The translations under genes and the position numbers were made by a program. 64,000 nucleotides of DNA, from assembly GCF_016808095.1 (NCBI RefSeq), contig NC_068971.1, forward strand, positions 51,787,631-51,851,630, given 5' to 3'. Shown one piece after another: positions 1 to 16,043 of this stretch. The stretch is from Vigna angularis. Taxonomy: Eukaryota > Streptophyta > Magnoliopsida > Fabales > Fabaceae. Below the pieces are notes generated by a model, which was not told where the DNA came from, made no database searches, and worked only from the letters and a program-made list of their open reading frames with translations. Position 1 is the stretch's first letter, and each line of letters begins with the position of its first letter.

Positions 1-1399
1 GGAGAAGAATAAAACTCCTTCCAATAACTAGCCTCGGTTTTCCAATAATTATTTGTTTCACCTCATTTTCTGTAATGTAACTATCATTTTTTAATATTTA
101 TTGTTATACTGCTTTAAAAATGTAAATAATTTTTCTAATTTTTTTTTTTTGCAAAGTTTCGAATTTATATTCTTCCCTACAACTTCTATACAGGCAATTG
201 AAACAGATCAAATCTCTATTAAACAGCCTAGAAATTTAATTTTTAAAATTTTCAATTTTTAATTTACAATCCGGCTTAATGGAGAAAAGAAAAGAAATAA
301 AAAATGGATAGAAATGTATTTAAAAGATATATATACTTAGAGTATTTAATAGAAATGTATTTTTTAATTTTACTTAATTTATTTCTTTTATATCTACTGA
401 ACATTCAAACAGAAAAACAAACTATGGAAAAATAAAATAGATGGGGCAGTAAATTAATAATGACAGTAACCTATAAATAATAGACACATAACAAAATAAA
501 TTGAACAGAAAATGATATAATAAAAAGAAACACACGTTGGTTGTCCTCTAACTTTACCCCAAATACAAAACTTTGATTTGATGAGAATCTAATTGCTGAC
601 AACACAACCCAAAAAGAATAATTTTTTATGTGTTTCGCTATAATACTAAACAACAACTGTATTGAAATCTGTGTGCAAAGTTGAAGCCGTTATCATTGCC
701 CTCAAAGGAGCAAGAGATTCCTTGTACCATTTTATTTCATTTCGCGCATTAGCGTAACTATTCCAAGAGGGAAAGAAATTAGTTGCAGCTAGCTAACAGT
801 TCCATCACTCTGCCATGGAAAAATGAAGAATTGTAGATAATAAAGCAAAGCAAAGGAACAAACATGTCCTTTTCTTCACTTGTACCTTTTACTTTGCCTT
901 TCCAATTCAGTCCCCTCTTTTTCTTCTGCAAGTCCAATTCATGATTATCAAAACCAGATCCTAATTAATCACTTAATTATTTAATTACAATTGATATTGG
1001 AGAACCCCACAAGTAAAGTTTCCTTTTTTAGTTTACAAACTGTGTGTGAAGAGAACGCTTCTCCCCTTACATTTCTCACTCTTCAAGTTTGTTCTTTTCT
1101 TTCATCCTTAATTCATTGGCTGTGTTTTCAAATAACTGGGACATTCTTTTTCATTTTTTATTTTTTATTTCAATTTTCTTCTGTTAACTGAGTTGAGAGA
1201 AGCAATCCCAAAACCCAATCACCTTCTTATGTTTGTTCCCAAAGTTGAATTTGGTATTAACTGAGTGATAAGGAAGGGATTTCACAGATTCATTCACCCA
1301 CCAAGTAGGACTTTAAGGTGCGTTAGCTTAGAGTTTTCTCTTGTACATAATTGGAGCTGAGCTTTTTCCCTCGATGGATTCTGCATTTTTGCTTTCTGG
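1..1399. other. AT-rich 5' flank and leader of the GH5 gene
   Basis: No coding gene is supported here. The first 900 bases are AT-rich with homopolymer runs. From about 1000 the sequence becomes pyrimidine-rich and less AT-rich, which fits the promoter and 5' leader of the gene starting at 1400. Short frames in this stretch open with TTG or lack coding character. The transcription start cannot be placed from sequence alone. Confidence 0.5.
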
Positions 1400-5221
<3,822 letters not shown>

Positions 5222-7054
5222 CATCTTTTTTCCCAGGACTTGGTGCATATTGTGTGCAACTATTTCTTGGTTTTTCATTTGCTTTGCCATCATGTTCAAT
5301 ATTGTTGAATATTGCAGAATGCAATAGTGTGAAATATGCAGAATTTCTGCCTGATTCTTATTCCATAATTTTCACAGCCGCATTTCATGCAAATAAAGCT
5401 GAGAAGTCTGTCCTCTTTCTCTACTGGGATGCTAGTTAGTGAACTCAAAAGTACTTTTATTCCTTCAGTAACAATATTTTTCTTTGTTTTGTCATTCAAT
5501 TCAGCAATTTGCATTATAATTTAAAAAAAAAAAACGTACTACCCCAAAAGGTCATGGTTGCATTGTCAGGTTGGGCCCATCTGTCAACACTGGTTGGCCC
5601 TAAATTGAACTGGGCTGAAAAAGATGGGCCCAGGTGTTGGGTCTGGGACAGTACTATTGCAGTGCACCATCATAAAAGCCACTGTTCCACTTGCCTTGTT
5701 AATATCTATTATCTCGTGTGATCTATTCCTTGAGGAATCTAAAACAACTCATACAAGCAATTAGATACCCATTTTGAAGAGAATGTCCAACGTGCCTTCT
5801 TTAAAAAAAAAAAAATCTTCCTATAATCCTTGGCTTCAAAACACTCATCTTTCAAATATTAGTGAGGATGGAGAATTATATAACTAATCACTGTGATCTT
5901 CAAAATTTAATTCTCAACTCAGTATGTTTCAGAATCTGATTTAAATATGAATTCTAAAGCTGTATGCATACGATTTGTTAATAGTAATTAATAAGGAGAA
6001 TATTATGAGCTGTCAACTAATTGTGTATAGACATGATCAAAATGCTGTTGTATCCTCACGAATATTATAGTTATCAGAGGATATTGCGTTGAGCTTTTGT
6101 TTTTTCTAAGAAAATAGCAGAGTAAAACTTCGAAGTTAGAGTTACCTACTTTCATGCAGACATGGCCATAAAAAAGTTGAAACTACTCAGTAAAAGAATA
6201 GGGAGTGAAAAGGTTGTCTTTGAACTTTCATTATATTGTGATAATAAAAACCCGAAGGCAGTAATAACTTTAAAGTAACATGAAATAATAAGGAGTGAAA
6301 AGGCCGGCTTAGGCTCAAAGGCATATTGATCAATCATATCTAAAATCATGAGATGGTTGTAAGAACATTGTCCTATATAATGTGATAAAAAAAGTATTAT
6401 AGAAAATATTATGGAAATTTTCAGAATGATATTACACTTCTTATAATACTGTTTAGCTAACAGACCTGGTACTTTTCTATCTTCTTGTCACTTAATATTA
6501 ATTATCACAACTAAAAAAACTGAAGTAGGGAAATTTGGTGATAGGTTTCTTACACTTTTATTTGATTTTTTTATAGAATTGTTGCATATGTTAAAATGTT
6601 AATTTTTGTAATAAATATTTTAAAATTATAATCAAAGTAATTTTCAAGAATTGGCAGTGGAAATTAAAAGTAAACTCTGATATGATTATGTCCAGAAAGA
6701 TAAAATGCAGGAAGTAATATTCAGATCAAACACTGCTAAACAGAAAATAAAAGAAATTTATGAAGTAGAAAGACAGTTCTTGACTTTTGCTACAATGAAA
6801 GGGAGTGGAAAAAAAAGCCAATAGACTGATAGGCTTGAAGCTACCTCTCCCAAATTGTTAAATTCTGTCCAAACCTAACACAGCCAACAAAAAAGAAGAG
6901 CACTTTGAAAACTATACATACAGAACATAGGACAAAACCATGCAATGCATACCTAGGCACGGCTCAAAAAAGGGTAAGCTTTTGAAAGTTGAAATTAACG
7001 ACTCTGAATATATATATATATACACAGCAATAATAATAAACAAGTTAATTAAGG
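5222..7054. other. 3' UTR of the GH5 gene and intergenic DNA
   Basis: The first few hundred bases are probably the 3' UTR of the GH5 gene. An 11-bp inverted repeat containing GGGCCC lies at 5572-5582 and 5622-5632. The rest is AT-rich with no convincing gene; from about 6900 it probably includes the 3' UTR of the reverse-strand gene ending at 7055. Confidence 0.45.
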
Positions 7055-7756
7055 TCACTTGGACCTGAAAAAGAAAATACTAAGCTCTTGACCAATGCTT
7101 CCTTCAGGGTCAATCAAATGAAAAGATTCAGAATTGGAGGAACCACGAACCCTTTGAAAGTTGGCTCTAAGGTACATAAGCTCGTCCTCTTGATGCTGCA
7201 GTTCCTTGCAACTGTTTATAACACCAGTCCCTACAGCAACAGAACTCATCAAACTCAGTGCTTCAAAGTCACCATTTGAAGGCCTACGCTTAACAGCATA
7301 CCCCACTTTCCTCCCATTGCAGTACATGCTCCAAAGAGGTGAGGAAAAAAGATTACTGTTGTTGGTGTTGTTACATGAACTCTCCAGCACAATTCTGAGA
7401 TTGCCCCCTCTCATTTCCTTTGCCAAAACGCTTGTTGGAACTGCCAACTCTAGCAGCAGAATTGGGTTGCTTGACTTGGAATTAGCCTGGATGCAAAAAC
7501 TGACCTTTCCTTTGCGATATCCAAAGATAGTGCCAGTGATTGTGGCACAAGTCATGAGTTGTTGATGTTGTTGTCGTGGATACTTTTGTTGGAGACACTT
7601 TGGTGATTGGTCTTGTTCTTCGAGGAAGAAGGTGCAGTTGCAAGTGGGAATTAGAAGCTCCATGATGGAACGTAGTAGCCTCCATGATCTTACTTGTTTC
7701 TGACAATCCACTGTGGTGACGGTGCTGGCACCAACCGTGGTGGCGATGTAGGCCAT
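7055..7756 (-). CDS. MIZU-KUSSEI 1-like protein (DUF617)
   Basis: A single-exon reverse-strand gene of 233 residues, ATG at 7756 and TGA at 7055. From about residue 70 it carries the plant-specific DUF617/MIZ domain: TGTIFGYRKGKVSFCIQ, then LLLELAVPTSVLAKEM, a block containing RIVLE, W-x-MYCNGRKVGYA, and a C-terminal stretch with ELMYLRANF and a SESFHLIDPEGS-like end. MIZ1 of Arabidopsis is needed for root hydrotropism and associates with the endoplasmic reticulum membrane; most paralogues have no known role. Length and lack of introns fit the family. The N-terminal 65 residues are variable, as is usual. The reverse complement also contains open frames, but they show no family resemblance. 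Which MIZ paralogue this is cannot be settled here. Confidence 0.93.
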   Translation of the reverse strand: MAYIATTVGASTVTTVDCQKQVRSWRLLRSIMELLIPTCNCTFFLEEQDQSPKCLQQKYPRQQHQQLMTCATITGTIFGYRKGKVSFCIQANSKSSNPILLLELAVPTSVLAKEMRGGNLRIVLESSCNNTNNSNLFSSPLWSMYCNGRKVGYAVKRRPSNGDFEALSLMSSVAVGTGVINSCKELQHQEDELMYLRANFQRVRGSSNSESFHLIDPEGSIGQELSIFFFRSK

Positions 7757-9277
7757 ATTATAAATATGTGTGTTTATGCTGTCTTAAACTGGTTTGGCTG
7801 CACTTTGCACCTCTTGTGTTGTGTGTGGTTCAGGACTTGCTTAAATAACAAAAGTGCATGTGTAGATAGATGATAATTCATAATTCTAGTCACTTTTCTC
7901 TTTTTCCTTTGCATGTTCTACAGTTGACCTCATGCTCCTCATCAAAACTGGTTCTACAGGAATCTAGTGTTTGATTGGTTTGAAGCACTGCTTGCTTATA
8001 TATTTTGTCACCAACTGAAATGTTTTATCTAAGAAAAAGCTGTATCAGTATATGTATATATGTGTGTGTGTGTGAAATACTTTTGTATACATGTAATGGA
8101 GACAGATTGGGAGAAAAAAAAAGTGAGATAAGATAATCAATGCTATGAGATGGAGAGAGAAAACAGTATTATACAAATGATATAACTGATCTTAATATCC
8201 TTCCAAGTGGATTATGATGCATCCAATGCAATAATGTCTCACTTTTTGTCCTGCTTAATTATGTGGACTTTTTAAAATTTTCCTTTCACTTTTGCCATAT
8301 TATATGATATATTTCTTGGGTTTATTTTTCTTTGTCCACGCAAATACTTGAGCACGATGTGTCAACCGGAGCTGAAAATTTTATATATACGAGAATAATT
8401 GTGCTGTCCCAGCTTTCATTTATGGCTTATTAATTGAATAACTTTTCTGTATGATTGAGGAGAGGAAATTTGGGGATGGAGATTTCCGTACCACCATAAC
8501 AACAATATTCCATATCCAATCATTCGTGTGTTAGATTTGAAAAATTATGAGCGTGTACTCTCTATCTCTTTTGATGGGTGACGAATAATCTACACACTTA
8601 AACATGATCTTAAAAAGTGATTACAGTGCACATGATTGAAAATGATTTATTCATAATTTTAAAAAAATTAAATATCATGTACAGATTTTGAGCATAAAAG
8701 TATAAACATACAACTATATAGAACTATTTATCTTCCTGCACAACAAATACATATAGCAGTATCTGTATATGTCCTTGTTTATTTACTGATATGGTTCATG
8801 TCATGTCAGGTGTCACTGTTAATTTTAGTCCATTTAAAATGTTTTTCCAATTGCTAAAGAAGACAGTGGAGGGTGGAAATGGATACACGTGATTGTAAAG
8901 TTGCTTGGCAAAAAAAGTTTCAATTTTTGAAATATTTCTAGTTGATATATATCTTTTTGAAATGTTCAGATATATGATCCTAATAATTCAGTCTTCATTT
9001 TGATTACCACCCAGTAGAAAGGTCAACACTGAGAACAACCAAGAGAAAGTAAATGGCTTCTTGAATAATGTTACAGTCAAAATGGGAAAAAACACACTTC
9101 AGGAATCATCAAGAGGTCTCATTAGGAATCATTGGTCAACACACTCGTTCCTTATCAACATATATGAAGTTTTACAACGTGAATGAGTCTATGCATGCAA
9201 CATGAATATGAATTACGACAACAAATTTCCTTTCTGAAAAACTGATTCACCTACTCATAACAGACAATATCAGTCAA
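7757..9277. other. Intergenic DNA upstream of the MIZ1-like gene
   Basis: AT-rich with a short TA/TG simple-sequence stretch near 8050-8075. The part closest to 7757 is the expected promoter and 5' leader of the reverse-strand gene. I see no coding sequence. Confidence 0.4.
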
Positions 9278-9485
9278 TAATACATTAACTATCCATAAAA
9301 CTCCAATAGCTAATACATTAACTAACTATAAAACTCAACTCTAATACTTGAGACATTAGCTATGCATAAAACTCCAACGACTAATAGAATCCAACACTGA
9401 ACACTGAACTCATTCCAGTAGAATCACACATTCAACAACATAAATACACTCATTCTAGTAGAGTCACACATTCAACAACATAAAT
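9278..9485. repeat. Minisatellite: about three 33-bp units then two 40-bp units
   Basis: Copies beginning TAATACATTAACTA start at 9278 and 9311, and a diverged copy starts near 9342. A second array follows directly: a 40-bp unit beginning ACTCATTC at 9408-9447 and its near copy at 9448-9485, differing by a few substitutions. No open frame runs through the array. Confidence 0.75.
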
Positions 9486-11339
9486 GTGTATGTAGATGGT
9501 GTTGTAAGATTTTTGAGTGGGAAAAGTAGAGTAGATTAGTACCGGAAGTAGCTTTTTGTGGTGTGAATCATGAAGAAGGTCCTACATCTCCAAAGAAATA
9601 GTGGTTTGTGTGGGATAGTTGAGCCACCACAAGACGGCACTACATCTAATGTCTCTGTCCTGTTTTCACAAAACCATGTGGGAGGATGTTTGGGGCCAAG
9701 CGTGGTGCGTCCAACCCTAAATCAATTTCATTGCCGTTTGCTTTTTAGCCACTCTTGTTCTCACTTTACCCACCCATGCGTCCCCTTCCTAAAACAACAC
9801 AATCACCAAAAATTCCTCCTTTTCCTTCTTTTCTCCTTCTTTTTGAACCAAAGGGACCCATTCTTTTCACACAATGTTCCCCATTCAAAATCCTCATCCA
9901 GCCCCATCGTTGCAAAATCCGTTTTCAAAAAATCTAACACGTGCTAAGCCTATCTTCTGCTTCAGCTTCTGCACAAACATATAAAATATAACAGTCTGTG
10001 TACTCGTACCAGACAGATTCACAGCCATTAAAGATATTCTTAAGTTGCACTAAACATTGTATTGTTGGTTTGTTTGTTTTCATGTAAGTAGACATTTTGA
10101 AAGATTTGGGAGATTTAACCGAATCAAAGTGATGTGTGTGAGAGGCAATTGCGATTATAAGAAAATAGAGTGGACCTTGGATGTCGTTTGCTTTTGGTTG
10201 TGTAATAGACACCAAAGTTTGGCAGTTAATGGAAAGCTTTGATGGTGTATTTGGCACGTGTAGGAGACAAAAGAAGGTGTTGATGATTGTAGGTGGGAAA
10301 GTGAGGGGAGAAAAAATGTCATACATTTGACGACAAAAGTGTTTTTGATGATGTTAGGTGGCAAGTGTGGGTTGTGTTAAGACAATTACAGTAACGCAGA
10401 GAGTCTGAATCATAAGCGACATGAGACAGTACAGCCTTGAAGATTAGACAAAAGTGAGACTCTTCTTTCTCGTTGCGAGCTGTACTCAACATCTTTCATT
10501 CCAACGAATCTTCCCAAATACCTTCCTAAACCTTTTTTTTTTATCTTTTTAAAATCCACTTTTGCATAGTAGTTTCAGATCTTGAGTTGGGCCGAGGCCC
10601 AATTCATGTATTGCGGCCCAATTGTTTGTGTATTTTATTAAAAAAATAATAATTTTTCTTTCAAAATAAAAATAAAAACACCATTAATATTGAAAACATA
10701 AATCACTTTAAATTAGACTGAATAAAATTTAAATTATAAATTCAACTAAAGTAATTTCATTTGACATCTTTCTTATGAAGCTCAAAATAGAGAGTTATTC
10801 AGGTTTTTTTAATATGGTTGTTTATAGAAATTGTTTAAATACTTTTTCTTAACAAAACAAAATATAGTTCCAAAATTATAATATACTACGAGACATTGTT
10901 TGTATAAATAACGTTATCGCTGATCAAAATAAATAAATCAATAACGTTATCTTGGTATCCTTTTGTGAGTGCTGTTTCTTTCATCATTTACTGTTTCTTT
11001 TACAATATATTATATTAAAAAAGAAAAAAAAAAGTAGAAAAAGTGTTTATTAACATCACATAAATTTGGAAAATCATTTCAAAAATGAAAAAATAAACTA
11101 AAATGGAAAAGAGAAGAAGTGAAATAATGAACAAAGTAGTGTGATAAGGGAAATAAAAAGAGAAAGATGGACAAAAGATTAAAATATTACATAAGTCTAT
11201 GGATTATTGAAAAGCATTGCTTAAGTAATTGTGAGTAACATAGTAGAAGATATCATCCATGTCCCAAATGATTTATTTCAATAACAAGAATATAATTTTA
11301 CATAAACAGTGAACATGTGTTATTTTTTATATTAATGAT
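9486..11339. other. Intergenic DNA with a patch of higher complexity
   Basis: Between about 9540 and 10560 the base composition is more even than in the flanks and several open frames of 60-130 codons occur on both strands. None shows a recognisable domain, and they overlap one another. At 10587-10602 is an inverted pair TTGGGCC/GGCCCAA, with a further GGCCCAA just downstream. Such GGCCCA boxes are common in plant promoters. An unrecognised or non-coding transcript is possible but unsupported. Confidence 0.35.
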
Positions 11340-11358
11340 ATATATATATATATATGTA

Positions 11359-11423
<65 letters not shown>
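11340..11423. repeat. (TA)n then (TG)n microsatellite
   Basis: About 70 bases of TA repeats interrupted by TATG, followed by (TG)n. It lies in AT-rich intergenic DNA. Confidence 0.9.
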
Positions 11424-12801
11424 TTTCAAATTAATATAATCATAAAATTGATAAATCGTGTAAAAAAAACTTCATGACAAACATTAATTGAGTCGATCAA
11501 TTAGTGCAAAGTTAGTTAGGCATAAATGATATATGATCTCATGTTCAAATTATAAATATATAATTGGGTTAAACTAACTATTTTACACTGAAATTTAATT
11601 AAGTTTATGTATAATTATAAATATATAATCCCATGTTTTTTATCCTCTCTTTATTTTGATAAACAGTCGTGCTCGTGCATGCCTTCTTTATTGATTTATT
11701 AAAAAATGTTTCACGAAAACGTATATTGGTGTCATGTTCGAAAAGAGAGAGATGTATAAGAAACACTAACACTAACAATCGTATTTTGAAAAATGTTTTT
11801 ATTTATTTACAACTTTTAAAATGCAATCCAATACTGATTATCATTATCTCTAATCTTACTTTTAATCAGTTTATCTATATGTTCTTATTGCGATATAAAA
11901 TTAAAAAGATAAAACAGAAAATTTGGCATATATTTTTTTATCAAAGTGAACAAATTTATTATATTTCTGTATGTTTTATAAAAAATTAAACTAGAGGAAA
12001 GGAGGAGATGATGATATTATATAACAAAAGAAGAGAGAGATGAAATAATAAAGGATATTAAATGAGGTGTTTAAACTGTTGGAATATTAAAAAAATAAAG
12101 AGAAAAAAATCTGTCACAATTAATGGAGAGAAAAGGGGATTGAAAAGTTAGATTACTATTCAGCTTAAATGGATAGATGAGTTGCACATTGTATAAATAT
12201 GTGACGGATAACTTTGTCTTATTCTTCAATTAATTTTATGACTCTTTTTCCCATTAATTTTAAATTCCTTTCCTTCCGTACTTACGTTTCTATATTTAGA
12301 TAAAAGCTAAAATCTACCTTTTTTAAATATATCTTTTATCATTTACTAAAATTATAATTATGACAAATATTTTTATTTAGTAAGTATTCTTATTTTTCTG
12401 AATATTTTGATTCTTCAAAGTAATAATACATTGAGTACTAGAAACGACTTATTCCTGTTATTTATAATAATTTGATATCATTTAAGAGATTAAATAGTTT
12501 TTTCTTTTATATATTTTGAATGTATGGTGTTTGAAACTAAGGATATCGCTCTATTTGAAATCAAAATATTAATACTTATGGGATTAATAATGAAACTATT
12601 CAATCTCTTATACTCTTAAGTGGAATGATCAATTGTTTCCTTAGATTTTCATTAGGAGTTTATGTTCTTATCATTTCTGATAATCTTATATCGTTTAGAA
12701 ATTCAGGTATTTTTTTCATCCTCAAAAATGTTTTTTAAGAACAAAATCGTGACGGAGTTCTACGTTTCAAAATGGACAATACATTAAATATATGGTTATT
12801 G
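11424..12801. other. AT-rich intergenic DNA
   Basis: No gene seen. The longest frame (about 106 codons at 11669-11989) opens at a non-ATG codon, and its lysine, isoleucine and asparagine content is what AT-rich non-coding DNA gives. Confidence 0.4.
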
Positions 12802-12811
12802 ATCATAAAAA
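12802..12811. repeat. Left target-site duplication of the foldback element
   Basis: ATCATAAAAA, identical to 14367-14376. The run of seven A residues here leaves the exact boundary uncertain by one or two bases. Confidence 0.6.
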
Positions 12812-13988
12812 AATGTTTCATCTTACACCTCCAACATATAATCTACACCTCCAAAAATTTCATTTTTAACTTCTGACATCCTGCACATTCAACTTTTTTA
12901 AAAATTTCATTTTTAATTTTAATAAATATCTTTTTATTTTCATCTTTTTCCCATTAAAAATACTTTAATAAATATCATTTTATTTTATTCTCTTTAATAA
13001 AGCATTCTACACTACCTTAATAATAATATAATTTAATTTAAAATTTAAGTATTATTTAATATAATTTTATATTTTAATAATTATTAAAATATGATTTATA
13101 TTATAATAATAGTAATATTAAAAAAATAAAAATAGTATAAAATTTGATTTAATATATTCAAATATATTAAATTATATTAAAATATTAAAATATTAAAATA
13201 AGTTAAATAATTATTAAATTTTAAATAAAAACAAAAATTTTTAAAAATTTGTTTGAGATATCAAAATCAGTTTTTTTATTTATTTAAAATTTAATCAATA
13301 TTTAATTTAATTGAAAATTATAATATTATTTTATATTTTTATTATTTTATAATTATTAAAATATGATTTGTATTTTTATAATAGTTTTATTAAAAAATAA
13401 AAATAAGAGTAACCATGAATAAAAATAATATTAAAAATCACATTTAATATATTTAAATTATATCAAAATATTAAATTAAATTAAATAATTATTAAAATTT
13501 AAATAAAAAGCAAAATTTTAGAAACATATATTAGTCGGATACAGAGATCCCATAAATTTATGATCGAATATGGATATCCGATAAATAAATTTTTCTAAAA
13601 TTTTGTTTTTTATTTAAATTTTAATAATTATTTAATTTAATTTAATATTTTAATATAATTTAATATATTTAAATATATTAAATGTGATTTTTAATATTAT
13701 TTTTATTTTTATTATTTTTACTCTTATTTTAGTTATTATTATTTTTACTTTTTAATAAAACTATTATAAAAATATAAATCATATTTTAATAATTATTAAA
13801 ATATAATAAATAATGCTATAATTTTTAATTAAATTAAATATTGATTAAATTTTAAATAAAAAATAAAACTGATTTTCGATAAGAAGTTTTTGAAAATTTT
13901 TGTTTTTATTTACAATTTAATAATTGTTTAATTTATTTTAATATTTTAATATAATTTAATATATTTAAATATATTAAGTCAAATTTTA

Positions 13989-14031
<43 letters not shown>

Positions 14032-14366
14032 TTATTTTTATTTTTATTATTTTATTTTTATTTTTTTAATATAGCTATTATTATAATATAAATCATATTT
14101 TAATAATTATTAAAATATAAAATTATATTAAATAATATTTAAATTTTAAATTAAATTAGAATTATTATTAAGGTGGTATAGAGTGTCTTTAATAAGAAAG
14201 AGAAGAAAATAAAAAAAAAATATTTATTAAAATGTCTTTAATAAGAAAGAGAAGAAAGTTAAAAATGAAATTTTTGAAAAAATTAGAAATGCAGAATGTC
14301 AGAAGATTAAAAATGAAAAATTTGAAGGTACAAGATGAGATGTTGTAGGTGTAGGATGAAACACTC
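12812..14366. mobile_element. 1.55-kb foldback (palindromic) transposable element, possibly Mutator-like
   Basis: The left arm reads inward as ATGTTTCATCTTACACCTCC, and the reverse complement of the right end is GTGTTTCATCCTACACCTAC. The match continues through CATTTTTAA, CTTCTGACAT and TGCA blocks and then through nearly all of both AT-rich arms, about 700 bases each. The arms meet at a central unpaired region of roughly 67 bases (13525-13591) flanked by CAAAATTTTAGAAA and its inverse. The 10-bp direct repeat ATCATAAAAA flanks the element at 12802-12811 and 14367-14376. A 9-11 bp duplication with long inverted repeats fits non-autonomous Mutator-like or foldback elements. No transposase frame is present. 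An (ATT)n tract at 13989-14031 has expanded one arm. Confidence 0.8.
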
Positions 14367-14376
14367 ATCATAAAAA
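14367..14376. repeat. Right target-site duplication of the foldback element
   Basis: ATCATAAAAA, the partner of 12802-12811, directly outside the right inverted-repeat end. Confidence 0.6.
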
Positions 14377-14870
14377 TGTCACTCGACGTACTTTTGAAAT
14401 AAAAACAAACATGTTATAGAATTATTAGCATTATTTTTGTTACTCCTTTGAAAATTTTGAATTTAAGTATAAGATAATTAATCATTATCGAACATGAAGA
14501 AAAAAAATTATACAAAAACTAATTATTCTTACCTCAACTTGATTAAAATAGCATAACCATACTTAATCACATTATTTGAAATATTGTTTATTTTAAAATA
14601 TACATTTTTAATACGGTTTCATCTTTAAGAAAATATAATAGAAGAAAAATATATTTAAATTACTTTTTATTTTGACTCATGAACAATCTATAACTTTAGT
14701 TCATTATCAATATCGAATAATGCATTTGAAATAAATCTATATTATTAATTGAATATATTTTTATTCTTAAATTATTTTAAAAAATTGTATTCATTTCTAA
14801 ATTAAATAATACTTTGTTCCAATATTTTATAAAAGTAATGTAAACAATAAAAATTTGTAATTTTTTTAGA

Positions 14871-15135
14871 GATTATTTTTAGCGACGATTTTAACTTCTG
14901 AAAAATACGTTTTTCGTAATTAAAAAAACAACTAGAAAAAGTAGCGTCGCTAAATAATTACTAGTGGTTTTATGCTAAACTGTTCCTATTTTCAGAGATT
15001 TATAAAAAACCGCCGGAACTAACTAGAGTTTTCCAAAACTATCCCTATTTTGGAGAGTTTCATTTAAACCGTCGGAAATTATTCGAGATTTTTAAAGCCG
15101 CAGGAAAATAATCCCTCATTATTATTTCTGTAGTA
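14871..15135. mobile_element. Probable CACTA-type transposon end fragment
   Basis: This stretch contrasts with its AT-only surroundings. It has the inverted pair TTAGCGACG / CGTCGCTAA (about 14880 and 14944) and repeated CCGCCGGAA, CCGTCGGAAA and GCCGCAGGAAA motifs. Its right edge, read on the reverse strand, is ACTACAGAAATAATAATG, which resembles a decayed CACTACAAGAAA terminus. Subterminal arrays of such short GC-containing motifs are typical of En/Spm-CACTA elements. No second terminus or 3-bp duplication was identified, so this is a remnant or a wrong guess. Confidence 0.4.
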
Positions 15136-16043
15136 AAAATTATCATTTCCACGTCTATAATGTAGAGCTTTTTGTTTCTCACATGGTTTGTTTGTTGCAA
15201 ATGTGTTACATTACTTCAAAATATTTAACACTAAATACCTCACAATTTAGTTCAGAGACAAAACATATATTTTTTTATAGTGTTAATTAAGTTTTTAGTT
15301 TTTAAACTTTAACGTAAAATTAAAATTTATTTGTGTTTATATATTTTTTGTTCCCTAAACTTTAAAACAAGTGAATATAGTTCTTAAATTAATTACCTTA
15401 AATTTTATTAACTGGTAAACGGACTGTATTTGTTGATCTTAAATTCGATATCAAAATATATTAAAGTTTTCTTCAGAAATAAAATATAATTTCATGTCAA
15501 AATTTAAAAACTAAAAACATATTTAATATTTTTTATAATAATTTAATATGAAAAATATATTTAATTTAATTCTTATTATATAATTGATTTTTTAAGGAAT
15601 ATTCCGTACATATGTAAGGCTCGAATTATGATTTATCTTTAGTTTAATTTATTTAGATTTTTATCCTAAACTGTATATTAGAAAAGATTAGGAAAAGGCC
15701 AGACACTGCAATCAGAATAAATTAATTATATATATATACATAGTTGGAATTAGTTGAAACTAAGGTTTTGTAAGTTACCAATATATTTTGATATTTTGAT
15801 GTTGTAAGATGTGTTGAGGATTTAAGAGTTTGTGTGATTGGAGGTTGTTTGTTTGCAAGAAGTTTGAGCTTAACCCTCTCTCATCCCATGAAGCAAGTCA
15901 GAGCTAAAACGTAACTCTGAAAATGTTTTTGTAGCTCATGTCACTTCCTTTTGTTTCGAACATCATTTTCTCTTCCTCTTTCTCACCGACCCTTCAAACT
16001 TTCAATCCATCAACACATCTGCATACATTCTGCACACACGTTC
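15136..16043. other. AT-rich intergenic DNA and promoter side of the ATL-type gene
   Basis: No coding sequence is seen up to the ATG at 16044. From about 15830 composition becomes less AT-rich, as expected for a leader. A frame continuous with the gene opens upstream at a TTG (15951), but no ATG precedes 16044 in that frame. Confidence 0.4.

Noticed and set aside
9570..9947. 125-codon ATG frame on the + strand
   Set aside because: Composition is Phe/Ser/His/Pro-rich without order, it overlaps other open frames, and no domain is recognisable.
9934..10326. 130-codon frame on the - strand
   Set aside because: No family resemblance. It overlaps a forward frame, and neither looks like coding sequence.
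11340..11423. Long TA tract considered as a regulatory or replication signal
   Set aside because: Simple TA microsatellites are common in plant intergenic DNA, and nothing around it suggests function.
15951..16043. 31-residue extension of the ATL-like protein
   Set aside because: It starts at TTG. The ATG at 16044 gives a proper signal-like N-terminus.
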